DNA from: UBA2031 sp037189985
GTDB lineage: Bacteria > Pseudomonadota > Gammaproteobacteria > Pseudomonadales > Moraxellaceae
Reading direction: 5' to 3'
DNA length: 64,000 nucleotides
Assembly: GCA_037189985.1 (NCBI GenBank)
Contig: JBBCJX010000013.1
Span: forward strand, 1-64,000
The translations under genes and the position numbers were made by a program. Positions 1 through 7,684 of the stretch are shown piece by piece. The first letter of the stretch is position 1; the number at the start of each line of letters is the position of its first letter. The notes under the pieces are model-generated. The model saw nothing but the letters and a program-made list of their open reading frames with translations, ran no database searches and was not told the origin of the DNA.

Positions 1-3
1 AAA

Positions 4-34
4 GTCACTGGGCCCCCGCCTGCGCGGGGGCGAC
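4..34. repeat. Palindromic intergenic repeat, copy 1
   Basis: A GC-rich inverted repeat bounded by GTCAC and GGCGAC, with arms CCCCCGC and GCGGGGG. A related element with the same borders lies at 2861-2888. Two similar intergenic palindromes suggest a REP-like family in this chromosome, but two copies are too few to be sure. Confidence 0.5.
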
Positions 35-66
35 AGATCAATTAGCGCGTCAAATACATAAATCGC

Positions 67-110
67 AAAAGAAAACGCCCCGGTTGCTGCCAGCCGGAGC
101 GTTTTCTTTT
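67..110. terminator. Bidirectional intrinsic terminator
   Basis: A long dyad whose arms run AAAAGAAAACGC-CCCGG and CCGG-AGCGTTTTCTTTT, with an A-tract on one side and a T-tract on the other. It lies 20 bases past the stop of the leftward acyl-CoA dehydrogenase and can terminate that transcript. Confidence 0.8.
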
Positions 111-129
111 GTGGGGAGTGTGCAGCGTA

Positions 130-1383
130 TCAGCGCGAGAGCAAATCCTTGGCAATCGCAATCACCTGCATTTCATCCGTGCCGGCGTAGATCTGCAGGA
201 TTTTTGCATCGCGCATCAACTGCTCCACGCGCGCTTCGCGCATGTAACCCATGCCACCAAAGACCTGCACCGCCTCGGTAGTGACCTCCATGCAGGCCTG
301 CGCGGCGTAGAGCTTCATGGCGGAGGCTTCGGCCAGCGTCATCTGTTTGCCCCAGCCCACCATTTCCACGTAGCGGAACAGCATGTTTTGGAGGTTGGTG
401 CGCGCCACTTCCATCCTGGCGAGCTTGAGCTGGATGAGCTGGTTGTCGCCGATGGGGCGGCCGAACTGCACGCGGGTCTTGGCGTACTCCACGCAGAGTT
501 CCAGCGCGCGCTCGATCATGGCCAGGGCGAGTGCGACCACACCAGCGCGCTCCTGCATGAAGGTGGCCTTGGCGCCGGAGCGGCCGTAGCCGGTTTCGCT
601 GCCGCCCATGAGGCGTTCGGGGCCGGCCTTCACATCGTTCAGGAAAAGCTCGCCAGTGGGTGAGGAGCCGAGGCCCATCTTCTTGAAGGGCTTGCTTTGC
701 GTGAGGCCGTCCATGCCCTTGTCGAGGATGAAGGAGACGATCTTGCGGTCGGCCGGCGCCACGCCGTCTTCATCCAGCTTGCAGATGAGCACGATGGTGT
801 CGGCGTAGGGGCCGTTGGTGATCCAGGTCTTGCTGCCGTTGATGATGTAGCCGCCTGGGTTATCAGGAGAGCTGTCGCGCTTTGCCAGCGTTTTCATCTG
901 GCCGAAGGCATCGGAGCCGGAATTGGGTTCGGAAATCGCCCAGGCGCCGACTTTCTCCAGTGTGAGCAGCGGCAGCGCCCAGCGCTTTTTCTGTTCCAGC
1001 GTGCCCTTGCCCATGATGGCGCCGCCCGCGAGTCCCATGGACACGCCCATGGCCGTCACCAGCCCCTGCGCGTGGCGGCAGAGTTCCATGGTGGGTAACA
1101 GGCGCATGGCGGCCTGCTCGGCGGCGGCGTGGTTGAAGCCTTCCTTCTTTTCCTTTTCCGGCGGGGCCTCGCCACGGGCGGCGGCTTCCTCGCGCGCGAT
1201 CTGCTTCTCGAATTCCATCTTCGCCATGGCGTCCATGCCGAAGGTCTGCATCATCTTGCGCAGGATGTCGTAGGGCGGTACGCCCTCGTATTCGATGGCG
1301 TCGAGCTGGGGGACGATTTCTTTTTCAACGAAGCCGCGCACCATGTCGCGGATCATGAGGGACTGTTCGCTCCACTCGATCAT
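130..1383 (-). CDS. Acyl-CoA dehydrogenase family protein
   Basis: A 417-residue flavoprotein that should oxidise an acyl-CoA thioester to the 2,3-enoyl-CoA and pass electrons to ETF. An N-terminal helical domain is followed by the mid-domain motif ISEPNSGSD, the R-x-QFGRPI signature, and a C-terminal IYAGTDEMQ segment. The position of the usual catalytic Glu (YEGT in medium-chain enzymes) is Ala, while a Glu lies in MQERAG (residue 278), as in isovaleryl/long-chain type enzymes where the base is on helix G. A charged insert near residues 70-85 (Glu/Lys-rich) is unusual. The substrate cannot be told. It is transcribed alone and ends in a strong terminator. Confidence 0.9.
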   Translation of the reverse strand: MIEWSEQSLMIRDMVRGFVEKEIVPQLDAIEYEGVPPYDILRKMMQTFGMDAMAKMEFEKQIAREEAAARGEAPPEKEKKEGFNHAAAEQAAMRLLPTMELCRHAQGLVTAMGVSMGLAGGAIMGKGTLEQKKRWALPLLTLEKVGAWAISEPNSGSDAFGQMKTLAKRDSSPDNPGGYIINGSKTWITNGPYADTIVLICKLDEDGVAPADRKIVSFILDKGMDGLTQSKPFKKMGLGSSPTGELFLNDVKAGPERLMGGSETGYGRSGAKATFMQERAGVVALALAMIERALELCVEYAKTRVQFGRPIGDNQLIQLKLARMEVARTNLQNMLFRYVEMVGWGKQMTLAEASAMKLYAAQACMEVTTEAVQVFGGMGYMREARVEQLMRDAKILQIYAGTDEMQVIAIAKDLLSR

Positions 1384-1478
1384 GGCCCTGTCTCCTGTGT
1401 TCTTGTTATGGGGGAGGGCAGAGGCTGGCAGATTTTGACCAGCAAGTCATCATGCGCCACAGCCTCGCAGGAGTGGGT

Positions 1479-2834
1479 TCAGATCAAGTCCACCTCATCC
1501 CCCTGTTCCGGCACTACCACCTCCCAGCGGAATTCCCGCTCCAGATGCTGGCGCAGGCCATCGGCGGCCAGGGGTTCGCCGTGGGTGATGAAGGTCTGGC
1601 GGGGGGCACTGGCCAGCGGGCGCAGCCAGTCGCCGAGTTCGGCGTAGTCGGCGTGGGCGGAGAGACCGTCGATCTGCGCGACGCGGCAGTTGATGCCGGT
1701 TTCCTGGCCGTAGATGCGCAGGTGGCGCGCGCCGTTGAGCAAGGCGTGGCCGCGCGTGCCTTCGGCCTGGTAGCCGGCGATGGCGAGCGTGCTGCGCCAG
1801 TCGCCGCCGAAGGCTTGCAGGTGGTGCAGGATGCGGCCGCCGTTGAGCATGCCGGCGCCGGCGATGATGACCTTGGGATGGCTGTTGCCGGAGAGCGTCT
1901 GCGAATCGCTGGCGTCGCGCACGAAGGTGACGTGCGAGCACATGGTCTCGCACTGCGCGCGGCTGAGACGATGTTCGTGGTGGTAATGGCGGAAGACATC
2001 GGTGACATCAATCGCCATGGGGCTGTCGAGATAGATCGGCAGGCGCGGGATGCGGTTCTCTGCCATCAGGTCGGTGAGCAGGAACATCAGCGCCTGCGCG
2101 CGGCCGACGGCAAAGGCAGGCATGAGCACGGTGCCGCCATGGCCGGCGGTGTCGCGCACGAGGCCGGCAAGCACCTCGCGTGAGTCGTCCACAGGATGCA
2201 GGCGGTCGCCGTAGGTGGATTCCAGCACCAGCCAGTCCGTGGGCGTGAGCGGCGCCGGTGGATTCATCACGGGGTCGTGCGGGCGGCCGACGTCACCGCT
2301 GAAGGTGATGCTCTTGCCGGCGCACTCCACGCGCACCGAGGCTGAGCCCAGGATGTGCCCGGCGGGTGAAAAACTGATGCGGAAGGGACCGATCTCGAAA
2401 GGCTTGCCGAAATCCTGGTGGCGGAATTGTTTCAGCACACGCTCGGCATCTTCTGATGTGTAGAGCGGCTCGGCCGGGCTGTGCTTGCTGTAGCCGTGGC
2501 GGTTGGCGTGGCGCGCGTCCTCCTCCTGGATGTGGGCGCTGTCCGGCAGCATGATTTCCGCCAGCGCCTGTGTCGCGGGAGTGCAGTACACGGAGCCGCG
2601 AAAGCCTTCACGCATCAGGCGTGGCAGGTAGCCGGAGTGATCCAGGTGAGCATGGGTCAGCACCACTGCATTGATGTCGCCGGGTGGAAAAGGAAAGGGT
2701 TTCCAGTTGCGGCTGCGGATGTTCTTCACGCCCTGGAAAAGGCCGCAGTCGATGAGCAGACGGGTGTTCTGGTGGCTGAGCAGGTAACGCGAGCCGGTGA
2801 CAGTGCCGGCGGCGCCGAGGAAGCGGAGTTTCAT
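1479..2834 (-). CDS. MBL-fold / beta-CASP metallo-hydrolase with RMMBL domain
   Basis: A 451-residue protein of the bacterial CPSF/Ysh1-like family, predicted to be a zinc-dependent RNA endo/exonuclease. The metallo-beta-lactamase motif HAHLDHSG gives metal ligands H61, H63, D65 and H66. Further ligands are the His of SPAGHILGSAS and the Asp of FSGDVGRP. The beta-CASP insert occupies the middle, and GLSAHADYAELGDWL near the C-terminus marks the RNA-specificity (RMMBL) domain. Length is normal. It sits 95 bases upstream of the acyl-CoA dehydrogenase on the same strand; no functional link is evident. Start ATG has only a weak upstream purine tract. Confidence 0.9.
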   Translation of the reverse strand: MKLRFLGAAGTVTGSRYLLSHQNTRLLIDCGLFQGVKNIRSRNWKPFPFPPGDINAVVLTHAHLDHSGYLPRLMREGFRGSVYCTPATQALAEIMLPDSAHIQEEDARHANRHGYSKHSPAEPLYTSEDAERVLKQFRHQDFGKPFEIGPFRISFSPAGHILGSASVRVECAGKSITFSGDVGRPHDPVMNPPAPLTPTDWLVLESTYGDRLHPVDDSREVLAGLVRDTAGHGGTVLMPAFAVGRAQALMFLLTDLMAENRIPRLPIYLDSPMAIDVTDVFRHYHHEHRLSRAQCETMCSHVTFVRDASDSQTLSGNSHPKVIIAGAGMLNGGRILHHLQAFGGDWRSTLAIAGYQAEGTRGHALLNGARHLRIYGQETGINCRVAQIDGLSAHADYAELGDWLRPLASAPRQTFITHGEPLAADGLRQHLEREFRWEVVVPEQGDEVDLI

Positions 2835-2860
2835 GGTGACTCCTTCTTTGAATAATTATT

Positions 2861-2888
2861 CGTCACCCCGGCCTTCGCCGGGGCGACG
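2861..2888. repeat. Palindromic intergenic repeat, copy 2
   Basis: CGTCACCCCGGC and GCCGGGGCGACG form an almost perfect dyad around CTTC in the gap between the phosphoketolase-like gene and the MBL gene. It shares GTCAC...GGCGAC borders with the element at 4-34. Confidence 0.55.
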
Positions 2889-2912
2889 TGAAATGAAACC
2901 AGGCACTTTGGG

Positions 2913-5303
2913 TCAGGGATTGCCGATGACCTTGAGCACATCTCCTTCGCCTTCCAGCACGGCGAGTTCCTCTGTGCCCAGCAAGGCCGAGCGCGGCAAG
3001 CCCAGCGCATCCGCACAAGCCGCCAGCACATGCACCCAGGAGCAACGGTTCGCATAAAGCATCCCCGCCACATTCAGAGTACCTCCCCGGTTGCGATAAC
3101 CCAGCGCCTGCAGATGGCGGCCCGTTGTTTCTGTTGCTCCCTGGAGTATGCCCAGCAAAGGCTCGGGTCGTGTGTGGCTGACAATGATGCGTACCGTGTT
3201 GCGGTTGCTGAATAGCGCTTCGCGCACCGCCTCTGGTGCCAGTATGCCGGCCTCTTCCGGGTCACGTGGTTCGCGAAAACGGCCGGGCTCCAGCATGACG
3301 ACGAGTTCTGCATGCAGGCCGCGTTCGTGCAGTCGCTGCCACGCTTTCTGCGATTGCACGAGCTGGTAGGCCCCCACCGCAATCAGTTGCAGTGGGCTGC
3401 CAGTTTTTCCTGCCAGCCGCAGTGCGCCATCGCGCACGAGTTGTGTTGCTTGCTTGCCGTCAAGGTACACGGGCAGCTCACCTTTCGGCACGACCAGCGC
3501 ATGCAGTTCTGCGCGCCGTTGGTAGGCATCACCGAGGCAGGCCATGGCAGAGTTGGCATCCACCGGAAAACGCACCACGCTGGTGTCGCTCATCTCGCCC
3601 AGCAGTGCCTCGCAGAGTGTAGGGTCTTGGTGGGACTGCTCATTCTTGCCGTTTTCCCAGGTATGCGACGTCAGCAAGAAGGGAACTGCCAGCCATTGCG
3701 GAGAGATGCCGGCTTCTTTCTGGTGACGTGCAAAAATGATTTCCTGGCGCATGGTGCCCAGCATTTTCACGGCGAAGGCTTCGTAGCTCACCACCAGGTT
3801 GAGGCCGCCCTTGTTGGCCAGCGCGGCGCAGGCCACGGCTTCTTCGTTGAGGGCAGTGATGATGCTGCCGTCAACGGCTTCGGCATTTCCGGCTTCGGGT
3901 TCCACCACGCGGTGCTTGCAGCGTGCCAGTGTCTGCGTCATGCGGTTGCTGGCGAGTTCGTCCGGGTTGCCAATACGGATGCGGTGCCCGGGATTGGCGT
4001 CGGCGATACGGCAGAACAGCGTGTCCAGTGCAGCCATGGGCGAAGCACGTTCACCCGTGGCCTGCCATTCCGGTATGACAACATCAACAGCTGCCACATG
4101 ACGGCGCATCAGTGCATGGTCGCGTTCGCGCGGGCGCTGCTGTACCTCGTGCTTCGCGAGCACGGCCTGCATTTCTTGAAGCAGAGGCGGTGGCACGTAC
4201 AGGTCCGATGCACCGTGGTTGAATTCGGCACGGGCGTTTTCATCGCGAGAGGGATTGCCGGCCAGCGGCAGGTTGTGCGCGCGGTTGCTGCCGGCACCGG
4301 GAAAGCCGAAGCCCTTTTCGCATTCCGCAATGATGTAGTGCAGGGCAACAGGGTATGGCGAGTGGCCGGTCTTGACGGCATCCAGTGCTTGTTGCTGGGC
4401 GTGTTCGGCCTGCCAGAGCGCGCAGACATAGGCGGCCGGATCATGGCCGTCAATCACGACCGGGTGGAAGCCGTTGTGACGCAGGTGTTCGCTGAACCAG
4501 TCCACGCCTCCCTGCTGTTGCATCGTCGAGCGCTGCTCGATGCGGCGACCGTTGGCGATCATCACCGGTGCCACAAATCCGGAATCTTCGGCACGCCACC
4601 AGCGTGGCGCCCAGTCGCTTCCCCGTTGCTCTTCAAAAGCGCCGTCGCTGAGGAAGGCCACCAGCCGTTCGCCGGGCAGGGGCATGTGCACGTACTGCAA
4701 TTCTGCAAAGCCAAGGTAGCCGCCTTCGGAAATGCCGCCGGCCGTGTGCACGTTCACGTGGCTGCCGAGGGGTGAGGCAGGGCGGCCGTCGCTGTCCACG
4801 GCATAGGAATAAAAATCCTGCACGAAGCGCGAGAGCCCTTCGTCGCTCACGTTGTAGCGGCGCGCGTGCTCTGGCGTGAGGTTGCCCACGAGCAGGTTGC
4901 AGGCGTCGATGGCGGCCACGCAGTGGCCCTGGCCCATGAGCCAGCCGCGGGTGATGCCGGTGAGGGCATTTAGCGCAAGATAGCCGGCATAGGCCGGCAC
5001 CATGTTGAGGGCGCCGCCGGTATGGCCCTGCGGGTCGGGTTTGAAGTCATCCGCTGTCAGCGGGCGGCCGTCCAGCCGGACATGGCGGGCATAGGTCATG
5101 TGCACGGTCAGCCACATGCCGGCCGCAGCCAAGCGGTCGGCGGCAATGAGGATGTCCAGGCCCTGGTGGATGGAGGACAGGCGGCCTTCTGCCACCAGCG
5201 ACTCCAGCAGGGCCTGTACAGCCTCTTGCGTGGCGTCCTGATGACGGACAGGGCCGCAACCCCGGGCCCATGTGACGAAAAGGCTTGCTTCCTGTGGGGA
5301 CAT
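2913..5303 (-). CDS. Phosphoketolase-like thiamine-diphosphate enzyme
   Basis: A 796-residue protein with transketolase/phosphoketolase architecture. The N-terminal half has QGHTGGALNMVP and the TPP-binding region SDGAFEEQ...ANG, where the canonical GDG has become SDG. The C-terminal half has SHTWENGKNEQSHQDP and a phosphoketolase-type VDANSA segment. The family acts on xylulose-5-phosphate or fructose-6-phosphate to give acetyl phosphate, but this branch is divergent and similar proteins are sometimes labelled xylulose-5-phosphate epimerase, so the reaction is uncertain. I start at ATG 5303 because AAGGA lies 6 bases upstream; the frame stays open further upstream but has no such site. It is divergent from the DUF4403 gene, with a shared promoter gap of about 140 bases. 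Confidence 0.85.
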   Translation of the reverse strand: MSPQEASLFVTWARGCGPVRHQDATQEAVQALLESLVAEGRLSSIHQGLDILIAADRLAAAGMWLTVHMTYARHVRLDGRPLTADDFKPDPQGHTGGALNMVPAYAGYLALNALTGITRGWLMGQGHCVAAIDACNLLVGNLTPEHARRYNVSDEGLSRFVQDFYSYAVDSDGRPASPLGSHVNVHTAGGISEGGYLGFAELQYVHMPLPGERLVAFLSDGAFEEQRGSDWAPRWWRAEDSGFVAPVMIANGRRIEQRSTMQQQGGVDWFSEHLRHNGFHPVVIDGHDPAAYVCALWQAEHAQQQALDAVKTGHSPYPVALHYIIAECEKGFGFPGAGSNRAHNLPLAGNPSRDENARAEFNHGASDLYVPPPLLQEMQAVLAKHEVQQRPRERDHALMRRHVAAVDVVIPEWQATGERASPMAALDTLFCRIADANPGHRIRIGNPDELASNRMTQTLARCKHRVVEPEAGNAEAVDGSIITALNEEAVACAALANKGGLNLVVSYEAFAVKMLGTMRQEIIFARHQKEAGISPQWLAVPFLLTSHTWENGKNEQSHQDPTLCEALLGEMSDTSVVRFPVDANSAMACLGDAYQRRAELHALVVPKGELPVYLDGKQATQLVRDGALRLAGKTGSPLQLIAVGAYQLVQSQKAWQRLHERGLHAELVVMLEPGRFREPRDPEEAGILAPEAVREALFSNRNTVRIIVSHTRPEPLLGILQGATETTGRHLQALGYRNRGGTLNVAGMLYANRCSWVHVLAACADALGLPRSALLGTEELAVLEGEGDVLKVIGNP

Positions 5304-5445
5304 GTTGATTCCTTGCAGTATTTTCCGGTCGGGGCCATCGTAGTAAGCGATACGCCTTTTCCTGATAATAGCCCTCTGATGGTGCTGCCCTGTTTGACAT
5401 GCGTCATGGAGCAGGCGGCTTTCCGGCTTTGTATTTCCTCTGACA

Positions 5446-6942
5446 GTGATGTCCCTCCTTATGCGCCTGTTGACCCTGCTCCTGCTGCTTGGCCTTGCAG
5501 CCTGTTCATCTGCACCCAAGGCGCCAGCCAACAATCCCCTGCCTGCCGAGCCGCCCTCTGTCGATGCCTCCGTCATCAACATTCCGGTGACGCTGGATCT
5601 GGAGCAACTGCGGGGTGAGGTCATGAGGCAGTTGCCCAGCCCGATATCCAGTGGCAGTGAAACGCAGGTATTGCGGCTGCAGATGGGCAAGCCGGCCAAT
5701 GGCGGTCTGGAGCCCGGCACCTGCAGCATTACCGAGCTGAATTGCCTGCAGAAGAAAGTGACCCAGGCGATTGCCGTGGATTACACGGCGCCGGTAGAGA
5801 CAGTCATCACCCATCAGGCCTACGTGCGTGACCTGGCGATGAGCATGACCGGCAACTTCTTCTCGCTCACGGCCCAGGTCGAGTTTTCCGTGAGCGCCCG
5901 CGTCAAGTCCCGACTGAGCCAGTTCGGTGTGGCCAGCTGCGGCATCAACGAACCCATGCCCCGCCTGGAATTCACCCTGAGTGGCTCGGTGAACTGGGGA
6001 GCGATGGGGGACCTTGTCATTACGCCCCGGCCTTATGGCTTGAAGTGGCTGCGCCCTTGCACCATCACCACATTCAAGCTTGATGTTGAAACCCTGCTCA
6101 ACCTCCCTGGCCTCCGCGAAGAACTGCAGTCCGTCATGCACGACGCCGTGTTCAGCAGCCTGCGGCAAGCCAGCTTGCGGACACAACTGGCAAAAGCCTG
6201 GCCCGAACTGAACGCGCCCCGTGAGCTGCAGCAAAACCTCTGGCTGGTGCCCTATCCGCAGAAGGTGGCGTTCATCGAGCCGGCGGGTAATGGCCGCTTT
6301 GTCACCACGGGGGTATTGGTCCGGGCGTATCCGGAAATCGTCAGCGGCCCCAAACCACAGATCGTCCTGTTGCCGGTGCCCACTCCCGAACGTGGCATCA
6401 GCGGTGAGGGGGTTCATCTTGCCGTGCGTGGCGACATTGCCTTGGCCGATGCCGAACAGCTTCTGGCCAGGCAACTTGCCGGCAAACCCATGGTGGTCAG
6501 CGGGCGTACCGTGCAGATCGACAGCATCCGCCTGTATGGCCACCTTGACCAGGCCGTCATCGGCCTCACCCTGAGTCAGCCGGTAAAGGCAGAGATTTTC
6601 GTGCTGGGGCAGCCGGTGTTTGATGTGGAAAAGAACGAGGTGCGCTTCGAAAAGCTGCACTATTCGCTGGGCACCAAGGACTTTCTGGTCAAGGCCGCCA
6701 ACTGGCTGCTGGGCGACAGCTTCCGTGAAACCCTGCAGAAACAGGCGCGTTTCCGCTTTGACGATGACCTGGCCGACACCCTCAAGGAGTTCCGCGATTT
6801 CCGTCAGGACATCGGGAACGGCATGGTCCTGAAAGGCGGTGTCAGCCGCGTTCGCCCGCAGGGACTTTATTTCACGCAGGACCGCCTGATTGCGCATGTG
6901 CAGGTGGACGGCAAGCTGGCGCTGGAGATGAAAGGGAAGTAA
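5446..6942 (+). CDS. DUF4403 family lipoprotein
   Basis: A 498-residue protein with a signal peptide ending in the lipobox LAAC, followed by SSAPKAPANN, so it is a predicted lipoprotein. The repeated beta-rich body matches DUF4403, a family of unknown function with lipid-transfer-like tubular folds in some members. The first codon is GTG 5446, with ATG at 5449 as an equal alternative. It is a single gene, and the next unit begins after a Fur-like box. Confidence 0.8.
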   Translation: MMSLLMRLLTLLLLLGLAACSSAPKAPANNPLPAEPPSVDASVINIPVTLDLEQLRGEVMRQLPSPISSGSETQVLRLQMGKPANGGLEPGTCSITELNCLQKKVTQAIAVDYTAPVETVITHQAYVRDLAMSMTGNFFSLTAQVEFSVSARVKSRLSQFGVASCGINEPMPRLEFTLSGSVNWGAMGDLVITPRPYGLKWLRPCTITTFKLDVETLLNLPGLREELQSVMHDAVFSSLRQASLRTQLAKAWPELNAPRELQQNLWLVPYPQKVAFIEPAGNGRFVTTGVLVRAYPEIVSGPKPQIVLLPVPTPERGISGEGVHLAVRGDIALADAEQLLARQLAGKPMVVSGRTVQIDSIRLYGHLDQAVIGLTLSQPVKAEIFVLGQPVFDVEKNEVRFEKLHYSLGTKDFLVKAANWLLGDSFRETLQKQARFRFDDDLADTLKEFRDFRQDIGNGMVLKGGVSRVRPQGLYFTQDRLIAHVQVDGKLALEMKGK

Positions 6943-7002
6943 ACGAGGCCGCTTGGCAGAGGGGGCTAGTCGACCGGATGTAGTGCGCCGGCTACACGTT
7001 AT

Positions 7003-7021
7003 TGCAAATCATTATCATTAG
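7003..7021 (+). promoter_or_regulatory. Fur box candidate
   Basis: TGCAAATCATTATCATTAG resembles the repeated NATNAT hexamers of the Fur consensus. It lies 50 bases upstream of a small secreted protein and the receptor gene that follows, and would make that unit iron-repressed. Confidence 0.65.
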
Positions 7022-7073
7022 CTATACAGTTCAGCCCCCTTCAAGTGGTCTGGATCATCTCCCTGTGATACGG

Positions 7074-7496
7074 ATGCGTGCCAACTGCCATGCTGCGCCC
7101 CAAAGGCTCGCCCTTAACGCGGGACTGATGGTGTTGCTGATGGTCATTGCAGCGTTGCTGCCGGCTGCCACCATAGGGCAAGAGCTGACGGGGCCATGCC
7201 TGGACGTGGCGCGCCAGGAAACGGGCACGCTTCATGTGCTCACCTTGCAAGAAACGCGTGACGAACTACCCGGCCAGGAGTGTCCCAAACCGGCGTCCAA
7301 GCCTTGCAAGCGCATCAGCCAGATATCCAAAAACCTTGTGGAAAAGCAGGTCGCTGCGCTTCCCGGAGTCATCTTTTCTCCTCCTGCTGTTGCCGTTGAT
7401 TTCCTGCAGCCCTGGGCTGGGCTGCCGTCGTTTCATATCACCTCCTCCCTGGTTCGCCGCTCCGGGATCACCCGGGCACCTCCCGTATCCGTCTGA
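7074..7496 (+). CDS. Small secreted protein of unknown function
   Basis: A 140-residue ORF with a hydrophobic N-terminal segment (LMVLLMVIAALLPAA) that could be a signal peptide or membrane anchor, then a cysteine-containing region (CLD, QECPK, KPCK). It lies between a Fur-like box and the TonB-dependent receptor, in the same direction. Small DUF2946-like proteins often sit in this position, but similarity is too weak to assign it. ATG 7074 is chosen because the frame further upstream would begin inside the Fur box. The ribosome site is poor. Confidence 0.45.
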   Translation: MRANCHAAPQRLALNAGLMVLLMVIAALLPAATIGQELTGPCLDVARQETGTLHVLTLQETRDELPGQECPKPASKPCKRISQISKNLVEKQVAALPGVIFSPPAVAVDFLQPWAGLPSFHITSSLVRRSGITRAPPVSV

Positions 7497-7684
7497 TTTC
7501 CTTCTGCTGAAGTACCGGCGCGCCTGCTGACTGGCCGATAGCAGGTTGCCGAGAGTGAAGGCGAAGCCTTGCCTTCATCCGGCGTACTTCATCCCTGTAA
7601 TGCCCTCCCTGAATCGCATGCACTGCTCGCGAGGATTCTTCCTGCGCGTTTTGCATGCCTCTGAACTGATGGAGTTCACTGAAA

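Noticed and set aside
109..1098. Plus-strand frames opposite the acyl-CoA dehydrogenase, and similar long antisense frames across the host arm
   Set aside because: High-GC antisense frames with His/Gly/Ala/Arg-rich translations and no ribosome sites; shadows of the real genes.
5304..5729. Extended N-terminus of the phosphoketolase-like gene
   Set aside because: The open frame continues 142 codons upstream but overlaps the divergent DUF4403 gene and lacks homologous sequence; AAGGA before ATG 5303 decides the start.
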